From contig NZ_CP061170.1 of assembly GCF_011751745.2 (NCBI RefSeq), positions 1,612,001 to 1,676,000 of the forward strand: 64,000 nucleotides of DNA, read 5' to 3'. The DNA comes from Paramicrobacterium fandaimingii (GTDB lineage: Bacteria > Actinomycetota > Actinomycetes > Actinomycetales > Microbacteriaceae). The notes below the pieces were generated by a model, which was given only the letters and a program-made list of their open reading frames with translations, had not been told where the DNA came from and made no database searches. Shown piece by piece: positions 26,242 through 34,911 of the stretch (positions within the stretch are counted from its first letter, which is position 1; every line of letters begins with the position of its first letter). The position numbers were made by a program, and so were the translations under genes.

Positions 26242-27081
26242 ATGACGATGGTGGATGTGCGTGAGAGGCGTCAGCTTGACGACACAGCAGAGCTTCTTGC
26301 CGGTCGTCGCATTGCTTTCCTCACCGGTGCGGGGGTGAGCACCGACTCGGGCATTCCCGACTACCGCGGCGATGGCGCGCCGCGCCGCGCACCGATGACG
26401 ATTCACCAGTTTCTCTCAGACGAGGCCGCGCGCAAACGGTATTGGGCCGGCAGCCACCGCGGGTGGAAGCTGTTCGACACGGTGAGCCCGAACGCTGGAC
26501 ATCGAGCGATTGCGCAATTCGAATCCGCGGGCGTGTCCACCGGCGTGATCACGCAGAACGTGGACTCTCTGCACGGTCGAGCGGGCAGCAGACGGCACGT
26601 TGAGCTACACGGAACTCTGCACCGCGTCGTGTGCCTGACGTGCGGGCAGGTGTACAAGCGCTATGACCTCGCGCGCACGCTTGACGAGTTGAACCCCTGG
26701 CTCGAGAGCCCGGATGCTGTCGTGATCAACCCAGACGGCGATGCCGATGTCGTCGATCCCAGCCGGTTCATCGTGCCAGTCTGCGAGCTCTGCGGCGGCA
26801 TTCTGAAGCCCGAGGTTGTCTTCTTCGGCGAAGTCGTTCCCACAGCGACCTTCCGCCTCGCAGCCGGCGTTGTTGCGCAGGCTGGCGCGCTCGTCGTCGC
26901 GGGCTCGTCTCTCGCCGTGAACTCCGGCATTCGCATCGTCGAGGCCGCACGGCGACGAGACCTGCCGATCGTCATCATCAATCGGGGTGGGACGAAGGGC
27001 GACTCACGGGCGACCATTAAGCTGGATGCCGGAACGACAACGACTCTTGCGGAACTCGCAGACCGCCTGATTCGCCGATGA
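26242..27081 (+). CDS. Sir2-family NAD-dependent protein deacetylase
   Basis: A 279-residue sirtuin. The NAD-binding signature GAGVSTDSGIPDYRG is at about 29-43, TQNVDSLH near 104-111 and the catalytic His in ELHGTLH follows. Zinc is held by two CxxC pairs (CLTCG near 131 and CELCGG near 182), and VVAGSSLAV and IINRGGT complete the NAD site. The sequence between the cysteine pairs and its spacing suggest a class II or bacterial-specific group; deacetylase versus ADP-ribosyl or other acyl activity cannot be told. It is followed directly by a histidine phosphatase gene. Confidence 0.9.
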   Translation: MTMVDVRERRQLDDTAELLAGRRIAFLTGAGVSTDSGIPDYRGDGAPRRAPMTIHQFLSDEAARKRYWAGSHRGWKLFDTVSPNAGHRAIAQFESAGVSTGVITQNVDSLHGRAGSRRHVELHGTLHRVVCLTCGQVYKRYDLARTLDELNPWLESPDAVVINPDGDADVVDPSRFIVPVCELCGGILKPEVVFFGEVVPTATFRLAAGVVAQAGALVVAGSSLAVNSGIRIVEAARRRDLPIVIINRGGTKGDSRATIKLDAGTTTTLAELADRLIRR

Positions 27082-27107
27082 CCGGCCTCGTTGCAGAAAG
27101 GGCACAC

Positions 27108-27713
27108 GTGACCCAGATCACCTTCGTCAGGCATGGGCAGACCGATTGGAATCTCCATCGACGCATTCAGGGAACGACGGATATTCCGCTCAACGACACG
27201 GGGCGCGATCAAGCTCGACGTGCGGGCGAAGAGCTGGCTGGCGGCGAATGGGACGCCATCCTCTCCAGTCGACTCGGACGTGCGCACGAAACCGCAGAGA
27301 TCATTGCCGAGCAGGTGGGGCTTTCCACGCCAAGCATTCTCGACGGCCTGCAGGAGCGGGCACACGGAGACATGGAGGGAATGACCTTCGACGAGCGGCA
27401 AGCTGCGTTTCCCGGCGACACCGTCGTTCCGGGCCTTGAGACCCGCGACGCCGTGATCGCTCGTGTGCTGGCGGCGCTTGACGGCTCAGAGCACGTCACG
27501 AACGACACGCGCATTCTGGCGGTTTCTCACGGTGGCGTGATCGGGTCGCTGATCCGCTATGCCACCGGCGGTGAGCAGCCGACCGCCGGTCAGGTGATCG
27601 CGAACGGCTCCTACCACGACTTCAGCTGGTCGGCTGGTGCGCTGACGCTGGTGACTCTGCGCGCCATCGAGGCAGACAAAGACCTTCCGCCCGTGAGGCT
27701 CCCTCAGCGCTGA
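27108..27713 (+). CDS. Histidine phosphatase family protein
   Basis: A 201-residue phosphoglycerate-mutase-like phosphatase. TFVRHGQTDWN at residues 5-15 holds the phospho-histidine and RIQG the substrate arginine; LSSRLGRAHETAEII, ERAHGDMEGM (acid) and AVSHGGVI (second His) complete the site. This resembles broad-specificity phosphatases of the PhoE/CobC type. I choose GTG 27108 (VTQITFVRHG) because AAAGGG precedes it and homologues start there; ATG 27078, which overlaps the sirtuin stop in ATGA, is a possible alternative. The 3' end overlaps the convergent glycosyltransferase-like gene by 10 bases. Confidence 0.88.
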   Translation: MTQITFVRHGQTDWNLHRRIQGTTDIPLNDTGRDQARRAGEELAGGEWDAILSSRLGRAHETAEIIAEQVGLSTPSILDGLQERAHGDMEGMTFDERQAAFPGDTVVPGLETRDAVIARVLAALDGSEHVTNDTRILAVSHGGVIGSLIRYATGGEQPTAGQVIANGSYHDFSWSAGALTLVTLRAIEADKDLPPVRLPQR

Positions 27714-28303
27714 TCGTCGCTCCGCGCGCGTGTGCGGCGCTCCCTGTGAACCTCGTAGAAGAGCGCCATGAGCTGATCCGTCTGCTCTGACCAGTCACTG
27801 CCGGCCGGACTCAGGACGTTACGTGGGTCGAGCCTGACGATGGGCTGCCCTGGCCGCGTTGCGGTGACGGCATCGCGTTGTCCCGCGCCGGCGACGGCGA
27901 CGACGGCATCGGCACCTCGCTGCAGAAGCCGATGGAAGACGGGTCGCAGCGGTCGCAGCGTCCGTCCGCCAAGCCCGGAATACTCGTCAGGATGCGTGGG
28001 GGCAGCCGAGCCGACGACGAGACCGTACCGCCGCCCGAGTGTGCTCCAGACGGGAACAGGTGAGAAGAGCACGTCGACGCCGACGTCGTTGAGGCCAAAC
28101 GGGGTGACAAGATCGCGAAGATCGTCCGCAGGGCGAAGCAGCTGCCAGGGCAGCGGCGAAAGCACGTCACGCTGCCGGTGGTCACTGATCAGCATGGTGA
28201 GCGGATGCACGGAACCCAGGGCAGAGACGAGGCCGCGCGTCGTCGTGCTTACTGGATCATCGTCGCTCGATGTCACGAAGCGGCAGTCGACGACAAGCCT
28301 CAC
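27704..28303 (-). CDS. Half-length GT4-like glycosyltransferase (N-terminal domain only)
   Basis: A 199-residue protein that looks like the N-terminal acceptor domain of a GT-B (GT4-like) glycosyltransferase: it opens MRLVVDCRFV, continues with GLVSALGSVHPLTMLISDHRQ, and has VDVLFSPVP and RGADAVVAVA in expected places. Full GT4 enzymes are about 350-400 residues, and the nucleotide-sugar-binding C-terminal domain (with its EX7E motif) is absent. The tail ends in a basic stretch. Its start overlaps the stop of the alpha/beta hydrolase by four bases, so it is translated in that operon. It may be a degenerate enzyme or have a new role; the assignment is by resemblance. Confidence 0.6.
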   Translation of the reverse strand: MRLVVDCRFVTSSDDDPVSTTTRGLVSALGSVHPLTMLISDHRQRDVLSPLPWQLLRPADDLRDLVTPFGLNDVGVDVLFSPVPVWSTLGRRYGLVVGSAAPTHPDEYSGLGGRTLRPLRPVFHRLLQRGADAVVAVAGAGQRDAVTATRPGQPIVRLDPRNVLSPAGSDWSEQTDQLMALFYEVHRERRTRARSDDQR

Positions 28304-29196
28304 AGGTCTCCTCTCTCCACGAACTCCCGAATATACCGTGCCGCGTCGGCGGGCGCCTCGTAGTGAATCAGGTGGCCGACGTTGGGGATGACGCGGAGGG
28401 TCGCATCGGCGAACAGCGTCTCGAGATGCTGCTGAGCCGCGATCGGTGTGAGATCGTCGCGATCTGACGCAATCAGAAGCACGGGCGTGTCAATGTGCTC
28501 GGCACACTCGCTCACATCATTGCTCACCGATGCCTTGAATGCCTCGAGAACGACGTCACGGTCGGCGAACGCGCTGAAATACGTGTCGTGCTGATCGTGG
28601 ATCCAGCTGCGGAGTCGACGATCGCGGGTCTTCGCCATGGTTTCGCTCATCACGCGGACGATCATCGGATTGCGCAACAGCGAGAATCCGAGTGGAGCGG
28701 GCAGCAGCGCACCGGCCCGATAGTACGCGACGGCAAGCCGAGTCAGGATGCCGCGGGGTCCCGCGAGCGCTGGAGCGGCGATCGGGTTGATCAGAACCAC
28801 CTGCGGTGCGCTCAGGCCCGCCGCGACGGCGGCGGAGACGATGATTGAGCCAAAGGAGTGCCCGACGATCACCGCAGAGCCCTCGATGCCGAGTGCGCGT
28901 GTGAAGTCCGTGAGCCAGTCAGCATAATTCGCGACGTCGTGCGGGCGATCGGCGAACCGAGACGACTCGCCGAACCCCGGAAGATCGGGGGCGATGATGC
29001 GCACATCCGCAAGATTCGCGACAACCGGCTCAAGGCCGTGGTGGTCACCACGAAATCCGTGCACGAACACAAGCGTCAGCGGGGCATCCGGGTTTCCGTA
29101 CTCCCAATATCGCGTTCGAGTTTCGCACGCGTCGATCACGGCGTCACGCACGGGAACCCGCTGAATCTGCTCTGCATATGGGGAGGGCTTTGGCAT
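28300..29196 (-). CDS. Alpha/beta hydrolase
   Basis: A 298-residue alpha/beta hydrolase. VFVHGFRGD gives the oxyanion HG, APDLPGFGES the strand-4 turn, GHSFGS the nucleophile elbow with the catalytic serine, SDRDD the acid and NVGHLIHYE the catalytic histidine. There is no signal peptide. A lid of about 60 residues lies between the elbow and the acid. Many enzymes share this pattern, so the substrate is open. Co-transcribed with the half-length glycosyltransferase. The 101-base gap to treS holds divergent promoters. Confidence 0.88.
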   Translation of the reverse strand: MPKPSPYAEQIQRVPVRDAVIDACETRTRYWEYGNPDAPLTLVFVHGFRGDHHGLEPVVANLADVRIIAPDLPGFGESSRFADRPHDVANYADWLTDFTRALGIEGSAVIVGHSFGSIIVSAAVAAGLSAPQVVLINPIAAPALAGPRGILTRLAVAYYRAGALLPAPLGFSLLRNPMIVRVMSETMAKTRDRRLRSWIHDQHDTYFSAFADRDVVLEAFKASVSNDVSECAEHIDTPVLLIASDRDDLTPIAAQQHLETLFADATLRVIPNVGHLIHYEAPADAARYIREFVERGDL

Positions 29197-29246
29197 CAGT
29201 GTTCCAGTTTAGGGTGATCCTGCTCAGATTCTCTGCCGAGTGGTCC

Positions 29247-29252
29247 TAGAAT
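29247..29252 (+). promoter_or_regulatory. Possible -10 element of treS
   Basis: TAGAAT fits TANNNT and is 46 bases before the treS start. No good -35 is seen 16-19 bases upstream, so this is a weak call from the hexamer alone. Confidence 0.3.
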
Positions 29253-29297
29253 CGGTGGGACATCGCGCCCGCACCATTCCCTGAGAGGGTCCCCTTC

Positions 29298-31022
29298 GTG
29301 ACGTTCACAGCCCCCATTCAACTCCCCGGACTTGCTCACGACCCCCTGTGGCACCGCAAGGCGGTCTTCTACGAAGTCATGGTGCGCTCGTTCGTCGACA
29401 GCAACGGCGACGGCACAGGGGATTTGGCTGGCCTCATCTCGAAGCTCGACTACCTGCAGTGGCTGGGCGTTGATGCCCTGTGGATTCCTCCGTTCTTCGA
29501 TTCGCCATTGCGCGACGGCGGATATGACGTTGCCGACTATCGCTCGATTCTTCCCGAATTCGGCACAATCGATGAGTTCACCGAACTCGTGACGAAGGCG
29601 CATGAACGCAATATGCGCGTCATCATCGATCTGCCCCTCAACCACACCTCCGATCAGCACGAGTGGTTTCAGCAGTCGCGATCTGATCCCGAGGGTCCGT
29701 ATGGCGACTTCTACGTGTGGAGCGACTCAGACGAGAAGTGGCCAGACATTCGCATTATCTTCACAGACACCGAAGACTCGAACTGGGCATTCGACTCAGA
29801 AAGACGGCAGTACTACTTTCATCGCTTCTTCTCGCACCAACCCGACCTGAACTTCGCAAACCCAGCCGTGCACGAAGCGATCTTCGCGATCGTGCGCTTC
29901 TGGCTCGACCTCGGGGTCGACGGTTTCCGGCTTGATGCAATTCCCTACCTGTACGAATCAGACGAGGGAAACGGCGAGGGCGAGCCCGAAACGCACGATT
30001 TCATTCGCCGTCTTCGCTCCATCGTCGACGCCGAATACCCGGGCCGCATCATGCTCGCGGAGGCCAACCAATGGCCGAGGGAGGTCGCCGCGTTCTTCGG
30101 CACAGATGACGAGCCGGAGTGCCATATGGCGTTCGATTTCCCCGTCATGCCGAGAATCTTCTATGCTCTGCGCTCTCAGCACGCAGAGGAACTCGTACGG
30201 GTTCTCTCGGAGACGACAGAGATACCGGAGTGGGCTGGCTGGGGCGTTTTTCTGCGCAACCACGATGAGCTGACACTTGAAATGGTGAGCGAGGACTATC
30301 GTCAGGCGATGTATGGCTGGTATGCCTACGACCCCCGCATGCGCGCCAACATCGGCATTCGACGCCGCCTCGCTCCCCTGCTCGACAACTCTCGCGCAGA
30401 GCTCGAGCTGACGCATGCGCTGCTCTTTGCGCTGCCGGGGAGCCCGTTTCTCTATTACGGTGACGAGATCGGCATGGGCGACAACATCTGGCTCGCCGAC
30501 CGCGACTCGTCACGCACCCCGATGCAGTGGACTCCCGACCGAAACTCCGGGTTCTCCAGCGCTGACCCCGGAAAGCTGTATCTTCCCGTCGTTCGCTCGC
30601 TCGTCTATAACTACACCCTCGTCAACGTCGAATCGCAGCTTGCGCAGTCGAGGTCTCTCCTTCACTGGGTGCGCAATGTCATCCACGTGCGCAAGAGCCA
30701 CCCGGCGTTCGGCCTGGGAACCATGGCCGTCGTCGCGTCGAGCCACGATTCGATCCTCGCTTTTGTTCGCGAGTACCCCGGCACGTCGACGCCGGGCGGC
30801 GACCGCGCCGAACGCGTTCTCTGCGTGTTCAGCTTTGCGCACTACGCGGTGTCTACCACCCTCAAACTTCCCGAATTCGCCGGCTGTGAGCTTCGCGATA
30901 TTTTCGGTGGCGCCGATTTTCCGTCGGTCGGTGACGATGGCACGGTGACTCTGACGATTGGAACGCAGAGCTTCTACTGGTTGCAGGTGTCTCCGGAAGG
31001 ATCTGGTCAGGCCGGGCACTGA
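29298..31022 (+). CDS. treS: Trehalose synthase (maltose alpha-D-glucosyltransferase) TreS
   Basis: A 574-residue GH13 enzyme that interconverts maltose and trehalose. The start region (HDPLWHRKAVFYEVMVRSFVD) is diagnostic of TreS. GH13 conserved regions are visible: DLPLNHTSDQH, DGFRLDAIPYL (nucleophile Asp), LAEANQWP (acid/base Glu) and FLRNHDEL (transition-state Asp). The length is that of stand-alone TreS; there is no fused maltokinase (Pep2) domain and no maltokinase gene nearby. The start is GTG 29298. The following exonuclease gene is 40 bases away in the same direction. A role in trehalose metabolism under osmotic or carbon stress is inferred. Confidence 0.95.
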   Translation: MTFTAPIQLPGLAHDPLWHRKAVFYEVMVRSFVDSNGDGTGDLAGLISKLDYLQWLGVDALWIPPFFDSPLRDGGYDVADYRSILPEFGTIDEFTELVTKAHERNMRVIIDLPLNHTSDQHEWFQQSRSDPEGPYGDFYVWSDSDEKWPDIRIIFTDTEDSNWAFDSERRQYYFHRFFSHQPDLNFANPAVHEAIFAIVRFWLDLGVDGFRLDAIPYLYESDEGNGEGEPETHDFIRRLRSIVDAEYPGRIMLAEANQWPREVAAFFGTDDEPECHMAFDFPVMPRIFYALRSQHAEELVRVLSETTEIPEWAGWGVFLRNHDELTLEMVSEDYRQAMYGWYAYDPRMRANIGIRRRLAPLLDNSRAELELTHALLFALPGSPFLYYGDEIGMGDNIWLADRDSSRTPMQWTPDRNSGFSSADPGKLYLPVVRSLVYNYTLVNVESQLAQSRSLLHWVRNVIHVRKSHPAFGLGTMAVVASSHDSILAFVREYPGTSTPGGDRAERVLCVFSFAHYAVSTTLKLPEFAGCELRDIFGGADFPSVGDDGTVTLTIGTQSFYWLQVSPEGSGQAGH

Positions 31023-31062
31023 AGCGGGTTGCAGTGTGAAAGTCAGTGGTGAGTCATAGGGT

Positions 31063-31773
31063 GTGAGCGTGATTATCAACAAGGGTCATTGGTCAGAGTC
31101 CGTCGGCGTGTTCGATCTCGAGACGACGGGAATCGATGTTGCGACAAGTCGCATCGTGAGTGCGAACGTCAGCATGCTCGATGGTGACGGAAACATCGTC
31201 TCCCGCACGGATTGGCTCGCTGACCCAGGCATTCCCATTCCTGAGCAGGCGTCGAACATCCACGGCATCACGACGGCACGGGCGCAGGCAGAAGGGCGAC
31301 CGTCACTGGAGGTTGTGACAGAGATCAGCGCGGCACTCCGCACGGTGTTCGCGACGGGTGCTGCCGTCGTTGTCTACAACGCGCCATACGATCTGAGTTT
31401 GCTTCGGCACGAGGCTCTCCGTCACGGCATAGAGCCGATTGCGGCGCCGCGCCCCGTCATCGACCCGCTCGTTATCGACAAAGCCGTTGATCGGTACCGC
31501 AAGGGAAAGCGCACACTCGACGTCGTCGCGGCGCATTACGGTGTCGAACTGCTTGATGCTCACGATGCGTCCTCTGACGCGATTGCCGCCGGCCGAGTGG
31601 CACAGGCGCTTGCGCGCAGGTACCCGGAGGCTCTCTCTCTCGATGTCGCCGAGCTTCACGATATGCAGGTCGGCTGGTGCTCGACTCAGGCGCAGAGCTT
31701 TCAAACGTACATGCGCACGAAGAAGGGACGTCTCGATTTCACCGCGTCGGGCGAATGGCCTCTCCGCATGTGA
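31063..31773 (+). CDS. DnaQ-like 3'-5' exonuclease
   Basis: A 236-residue DEDDh exonuclease. Exo I is FDLETTGID (Asp and Glu metal ligands), Exo II YNAPYDLSLL (Asp) and Exo III HDASSDAIAA (His and Asp). It is smaller than the DNA polymerase III alpha proofreading region and lacks BRCT or UvrC-like fusions, so it is a stand-alone proofreading or repair nuclease. The C-terminal 50 residues (MQVGWCSTQAQSFQTYMRTKKG) are typical of an actinobacterial subgroup. The start is GTG 31063. It is 40 bases downstream of treS and precedes a convergent hairpin. Confidence 0.87.
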   Translation: MSVIINKGHWSESVGVFDLETTGIDVATSRIVSANVSMLDGDGNIVSRTDWLADPGIPIPEQASNIHGITTARAQAEGRPSLEVVTEISAALRTVFATGAAVVVYNAPYDLSLLRHEALRHGIEPIAAPRPVIDPLVIDKAVDRYRKGKRTLDVVAAHYGVELLDAHDASSDAIAAGRVAQALARRYPEALSLDVAELHDMQVGWCSTQAQSFQTYMRTKKGRLDFTASGEWPLRM

Positions 31774-31821
31774 GGCGTTGCCCGTGCCTGACCCGGCACA
31801 TCAACGCACGAGCGCCGAGAA

Positions 31822-31852
31822 AGGGGCCCGTTTCCGACTGGAACGGGCCCCT
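31822..31852. terminator. Bidirectional hairpin between exonuclease and rpmE2
   Basis: AGGGGCCCGTT (31822-31832) pairs perfectly with AACGGGCCCCT (31842-31852) in an 11-bp stem with a 9-base loop region that extends the stem weakly. It lies between convergent stops at 31773 and 31868 and can serve both strands. T-runs are short on either side. Confidence 0.75.
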
Positions 31853-31867
31853 CTCGTCGTGCGGCTT

Positions 31868-32116
31868 TTACTTGCCGAAGTTCTTGAAGCGCTGGTTGAA
31901 CTTCTCGACGCGTCCGGCCGAGTCGAGGATGCGCTGCTTGCCCGTGTAGAACGGGTGTGACTCCGACGAGATCTCGACGTCGATAACCGGGTACGTCTCG
32001 CCGTCGAGTTCGATCGTCTTTTCGCTCGACACGGTGGAACGCGTGAGGAACGTCGCGCCCGATGCAAGGTCGCGGAATACGACGGGTGCGTACTCGGGGT
32101 GAATGGCAGTCTTCAT
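31868..32116 (-). CDS. rpmE2: 50S ribosomal protein L31, type B
   Basis: An 82-residue L31 of the zinc-free B type: [20 protein letters not shown] at the start and the conserved HPFYTGKQ with no CxxC pair anywhere. Type B L31 is often made when zinc is scarce and replaces the zinc-bearing form; whether the organism also has type A cannot be seen here. I looked upstream for a Zur-type dyad and found none. A TAAGGT -10-like hexamer lies on the reverse strand at 32205-32210. The gene stands alone, flanked by a terminator downstream and the ABC ATPase stop 111 bases upstream. Confidence 0.96.
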   Translation of the reverse strand: MKTAIHPEYAPVVFRDLASGATFLTRSTVSSEKTIELDGETYPVIDVEISSESHPFYTGKQRILDSAGRVEKFNQRFKNFGK

Positions 32117-32227
32117 AAGGATTCCTTCGTCGTACAGAGATCAGATGCTCGTCTGCCGCGAGATAAACGCAGACAGAGAAGTCCGGGGCTTGCGCCGACT
32201 AACAACCTTAGCAGATTTCAGAAGAAC

Positions 32228-33010
32228 TCATCGCGCCCGCGCGGCAAAGCGGCCGTCACTGTCGGTGAGCTCGATCGTCATATCGAACGTTTCGCTCAAG
32301 GTCTCTGATGTGAGGGCCTCGGCGAGTGGACCCGCAGAAACGATGCGTCCCTCTCGCAGCAGCAGGGCGTGTGTGATTCCTGTGGGAATCTCCTCGACAT
32401 GGTGCGTGACCATCACAATCGCGGGGGCATCTGTCGCCTGCGCGTAGCCGCTGAGAAGCGCGAGAAGCTCTTCTCGCGCCCCGAGATCAAGGCTCGCGGC
32501 TGGTTCATCAAGAAGCAGCATCTCCGGGTCGGTCATCACTCCCCTGGCGATCTGCGTGCGCTTCTGCTCACCATCGCTCAGGGTGCCGAAGCGGCGATCG
32601 GCAAGGTGATCGAGACGCCATTCGGCGAGAACGCGGTGTGCTCGCTTCTCGTCGATTCCTTCGTATGCTTCGTTCCATCGCCCGGTGACCGAATACGCCG
32701 CTGTCATCACGACGTTGAGAACCGTTTCGTCGAACGGAATTCGCTTTGCCATCGCGCTTGACGCGAATCCGATGCGCGGACGAAGCTCGAAGACGTCAAC
32801 ACGGCCGAGCGTCTCGTCGAGAATCGAAACCTCTCCACGCGTCGGATACATGAGCGTTGACGCCAGCTGCAGCAGCGTCGTCTTACCTGCCCCGTTTGGA
32901 CCGAGGATCACCCAGCGCTCTGAAGCATCCACTCTCCAGTCGACGCTGTCGAGAATTGCTGTGTCGTTGCGAATGACAGTGACATCGGTGAAATCAAGAA
33001 CCGTCGACAT
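32228..33010 (-). CDS. ABC-transporter-type ATP-binding protein
   Basis: A 260-residue ABC ATPase. Walker A GPNGAGKTT is near residues 38-46, signature LSDGEQKR near 145, Walker B LLLLDEPAASLD and the switch His in VTHHVEE. No membrane partner is encoded next to it. The family with RIGFASSAMAKRIPFDETV and LSDGEQKRTQIARG resembles molybdenum-type or YlmA-like stand-alone ATPases, so it may pair with a permease elsewhere. It diverges from serB with a 106-base gap. Confidence 0.85.
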   Translation of the reverse strand: MSTVLDFTDVTVIRNDTAILDSVDWRVDASERWVILGPNGAGKTTLLQLASTLMYPTRGEVSILDETLGRVDVFELRPRIGFASSAMAKRIPFDETVLNVVMTAAYSVTGRWNEAYEGIDEKRAHRVLAEWRLDHLADRRFGTLSDGEQKRTQIARGVMTDPEMLLLDEPAASLDLGAREELLALLSGYAQATDAPAIVMVTHHVEEIPTGITHALLLREGRIVSAGPLAEALTSETLSETFDMTIELTDSDGRFAARAR

Positions 33011-33116
33011 ATCCCCAGCCTAACGGTCGCCGAAGCCGCCCGTGCGCCGAGATCACCCGTGTCGTGCCATGATCGATGTGTACAGCTCGCACCAGGCCGA
33101 AGGAGTACGTCGCAGC

Positions 33117-33782
33117 ATGCCGCGCCGCGAAACCGATGTCCCCGCCGCACGTTTCCTCGTCGTGCTTGACGCCGACTCCACGCTCATCCAGGACGAGGCG
33201 ATCGAGCTTCTCGCGCACGAGTCAGGGTCGGCCGCTCAGGTGGCGGCGGTGACGGAGCGCGCAATGCGTGGCGAGCTTGATTTCGCCGAGAGTCTCCGAG
33301 AGCGCGTTGCGACTCTCGAGGGAATTTCGGATGCTGTCTTCGCCCGAGTCTCCGATCGGATGCGGCCAACGCCCGGCGCTTCCGAGCTCATTGGAGCGGT
33401 TCATCGCGCAGGTGGCCGCATCGGCGTCGTCTCCGGTGGATTTCACGAACTGCTCGACCCCGTCGCCGCGCGACTCGAGGTTGATGTCTGGCGGGCAAAT
33501 CGGCTCGTCGTCGCTGAGGGGCGCGTGACGGGTCACGTCGACGGTGACATCGTCGACGCCGAGACGAAGGCGGCAACGCTGCGCGAATGGGCCGAGCAGG
33601 CGGGCGTACCGCTTTGTCGCACGATTGCCATCGGCGATGGCGCCAACGATCTGCGCATGATGGAAGCCGCCGCTCTGAGCATCGCGTTCAACGCCAAGCC
33701 CGCCGTCCGCACGGCCGCAGACGTCGCGTTGCAGCGCGTCGATCTCAGCGACGTGCTGCCGCTGCTCGGACTTCGCGGCTGA
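33117..33782 (+). CDS. serB: Phosphoserine phosphatase SerB
   Basis: A 221-residue HAD phosphatase for the last step of serine synthesis. Motif I is VVLDADSTLIQDEAIELLA with the DxDST signature, motif II VVSGGFHE, motif III lysine in DIVDAETKAATL and motif IV IGDGANDLRMM. It lacks the ACT domain of some actinobacterial SerB proteins. The start ATG 33117 is preceded by AAGGAG at 33100-33105 (11-base spacing); the 25 upstream codons in frame look non-coding. Other HAD activities are possible but the DxDST and GDGANDL set favours SerB. Confidence 0.88.
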   Translation: MPRRETDVPAARFLVVLDADSTLIQDEAIELLAHESGSAAQVAAVTERAMRGELDFAESLRERVATLEGISDAVFARVSDRMRPTPGASELIGAVHRAGGRIGVVSGGFHELLDPVAARLEVDVWRANRLVVAEGRVTGHVDGDIVDAETKAATLREWAEQAGVPLCRTIAIGDGANDLRMMEAAALSIAFNAKPAVRTAADVALQRVDLSDVLPLLGLRG

Positions 33783-33806
33783 GAGATACGCGAGTCTGAA
33801 CGGGGT

Positions 33807-34517
33807 TCAGTGCCCCATTCCGAGGCCGCCGTCCACAGGGATGACGGCTCCCGAGATGTACGCTGCATCGTCGCCGGCGAGCCAGGTGACAACGCGTGCG
33901 ACCTCTCCGACCTGAGCAAATCGACCGGCGGGAATGCTCTTCTTGTACTCGGCCTGCGTCGCTTCAGGCAGCTCGGCCGTCATGTCGGTTTGAATGAACC
34001 CGGGAGCGACGACGTTCGCAGTGATTGCTCGGGCGCCGAGCTCACGCGTGATCGAGCGAGCCATGCCGACAAGGCCGGCCTTTGACGACGCATAATTCAC
34101 CTGCCCGGCGGAGCCGTAGAGTCCAACGACGCTCGAGATCAGAATGATGCGACCAAAGCGCGCCTTCAGCATTCCCTTCGACGCTCGCTTGACCACGCGG
34201 AACGCTCCGCCGAGGTTTGTGCTCATGACGTCGTCGAAGTCGTCATCGCTCATGCGCATGAGCAGCGTGTCGCGCGTGATTCCAGCGTTCGCGACGACAA
34301 CTTCGACGGGGCCGAGCTTCTCCTCGATCTCACTGAAAGCGGCGTCGATGCTGGCGGAATCCGTGACGTCCGCACGCACGGTCACCGTACCGGTCGGCCC
34401 TTCGCCGGAACGAGCCGTCACAGCGACGTTGTGGCCCTCGCTCACAAACTGCTCGGCGATCGCGTACCCGATGCCTCTGTTGCCCCCGGTCACGAGAACG
34501 GTGCGCTGGGTTGTCAT
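33807..34517 (-). CDS. fabG: 3-oxoacyl-ACP reductase FabG-like SDR
   Basis: A 236-residue SDR with all classical elements: TGGNRGIG cofactor loop, NAG in VVANAGITRD, Ser in ILISSVVG and YASSK active site, then PGFIQTDMT. These fit beta-ketoacyl-ACP reductase of fatty-acid synthesis, and DGGLGMGH at the C-terminus is common in actinobacterial FabG1. It differs from the SDR at 2686-3453, which has a displaced lysine. The start at ATG 34517 gives MTTQRTVLVTGG; the longer open frame upstream is not protein-like. The gene diverges from the DUF3099 operon. Confidence 0.85.
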   Translation of the reverse strand: MTTQRTVLVTGGNRGIGYAIAEQFVSEGHNVAVTARSGEGPTGTVTVRADVTDSASIDAAFSEIEEKLGPVEVVVANAGITRDTLLMRMSDDDFDDVMSTNLGGAFRVVKRASKGMLKARFGRIILISSVVGLYGSAGQVNYASSKAGLVGMARSITRELGARAITANVVAPGFIQTDMTAELPEATQAEYKKSIPAGRFAQVGEVARVVTWLAGDDAAYISGAVIPVDGGLGMGH

Positions 34518-34587
34518 TGATGTCCAATCCGATCGGTTGCGAACATGAGGTGTCAGGTTACGAGCATACAAAAGTCGTATTCTTGAT

Positions 34588-34911
34588 GTGATGAAAAAGG
34601 CCACGATCACGAGCCTCGGAATGACGCCCGAGCAGGAACGGCACCGCCGAGTCGTCAAGTACTCGGTGGCGATGGGCATCCGTATGGTCTGCGTCGTTCT
34701 CATGCTCTTCGCCCACGGCTGGTGGCTGCTCGTGTGCGCGATCGGTGCCATCGCTCTGCCGTACTTCGCCGTCGTCATTGCGAACACACCCGTGCGCACG
34801 CGGGCCTCTGTTGAGACCCCGGGGGGTGTCGTCGTGGTGCGTCCAACGGACGAAAGCGACGAACCGTTGAGAGGCCAGCACGGCAACGGTCAGAATCGTG
34901 AGGCATCGTGA
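34588..34911 (+). CDS. DUF3099 small membrane protein
   Basis: A 107-residue protein with two hydrophobic helices close together (about 27-45 and 46-65) and a polar C-terminal tail, matching DUF3099, a conserved actinobacterial family of unknown function. The N-terminus KKATITSLGMTPEQERHRRVVKYSVAMGIRM is family-typical. No ribosome-binding site is visible; TATTCT lies about six bases before the start, so a leaderless transcript starting near ATG 34591 is plausible. It overlaps the next small gene by four bases and precedes SURF1 in a three-gene operon. Confidence 0.8.
   Translation: MMKKATITSLGMTPEQERHRRVVKYSVAMGIRMVCVVLMLFAHGWWLLVCAIGAIALPYFAVVIANTPVRTRASVETPGGVVVVRPTDESDEPLRGQHGNGQNREAS

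Noticed and set aside
32117..32227. Zur operator upstream of rpmE2
   Set aside because: No AT-rich inverted repeat of the Zur type could be seen.
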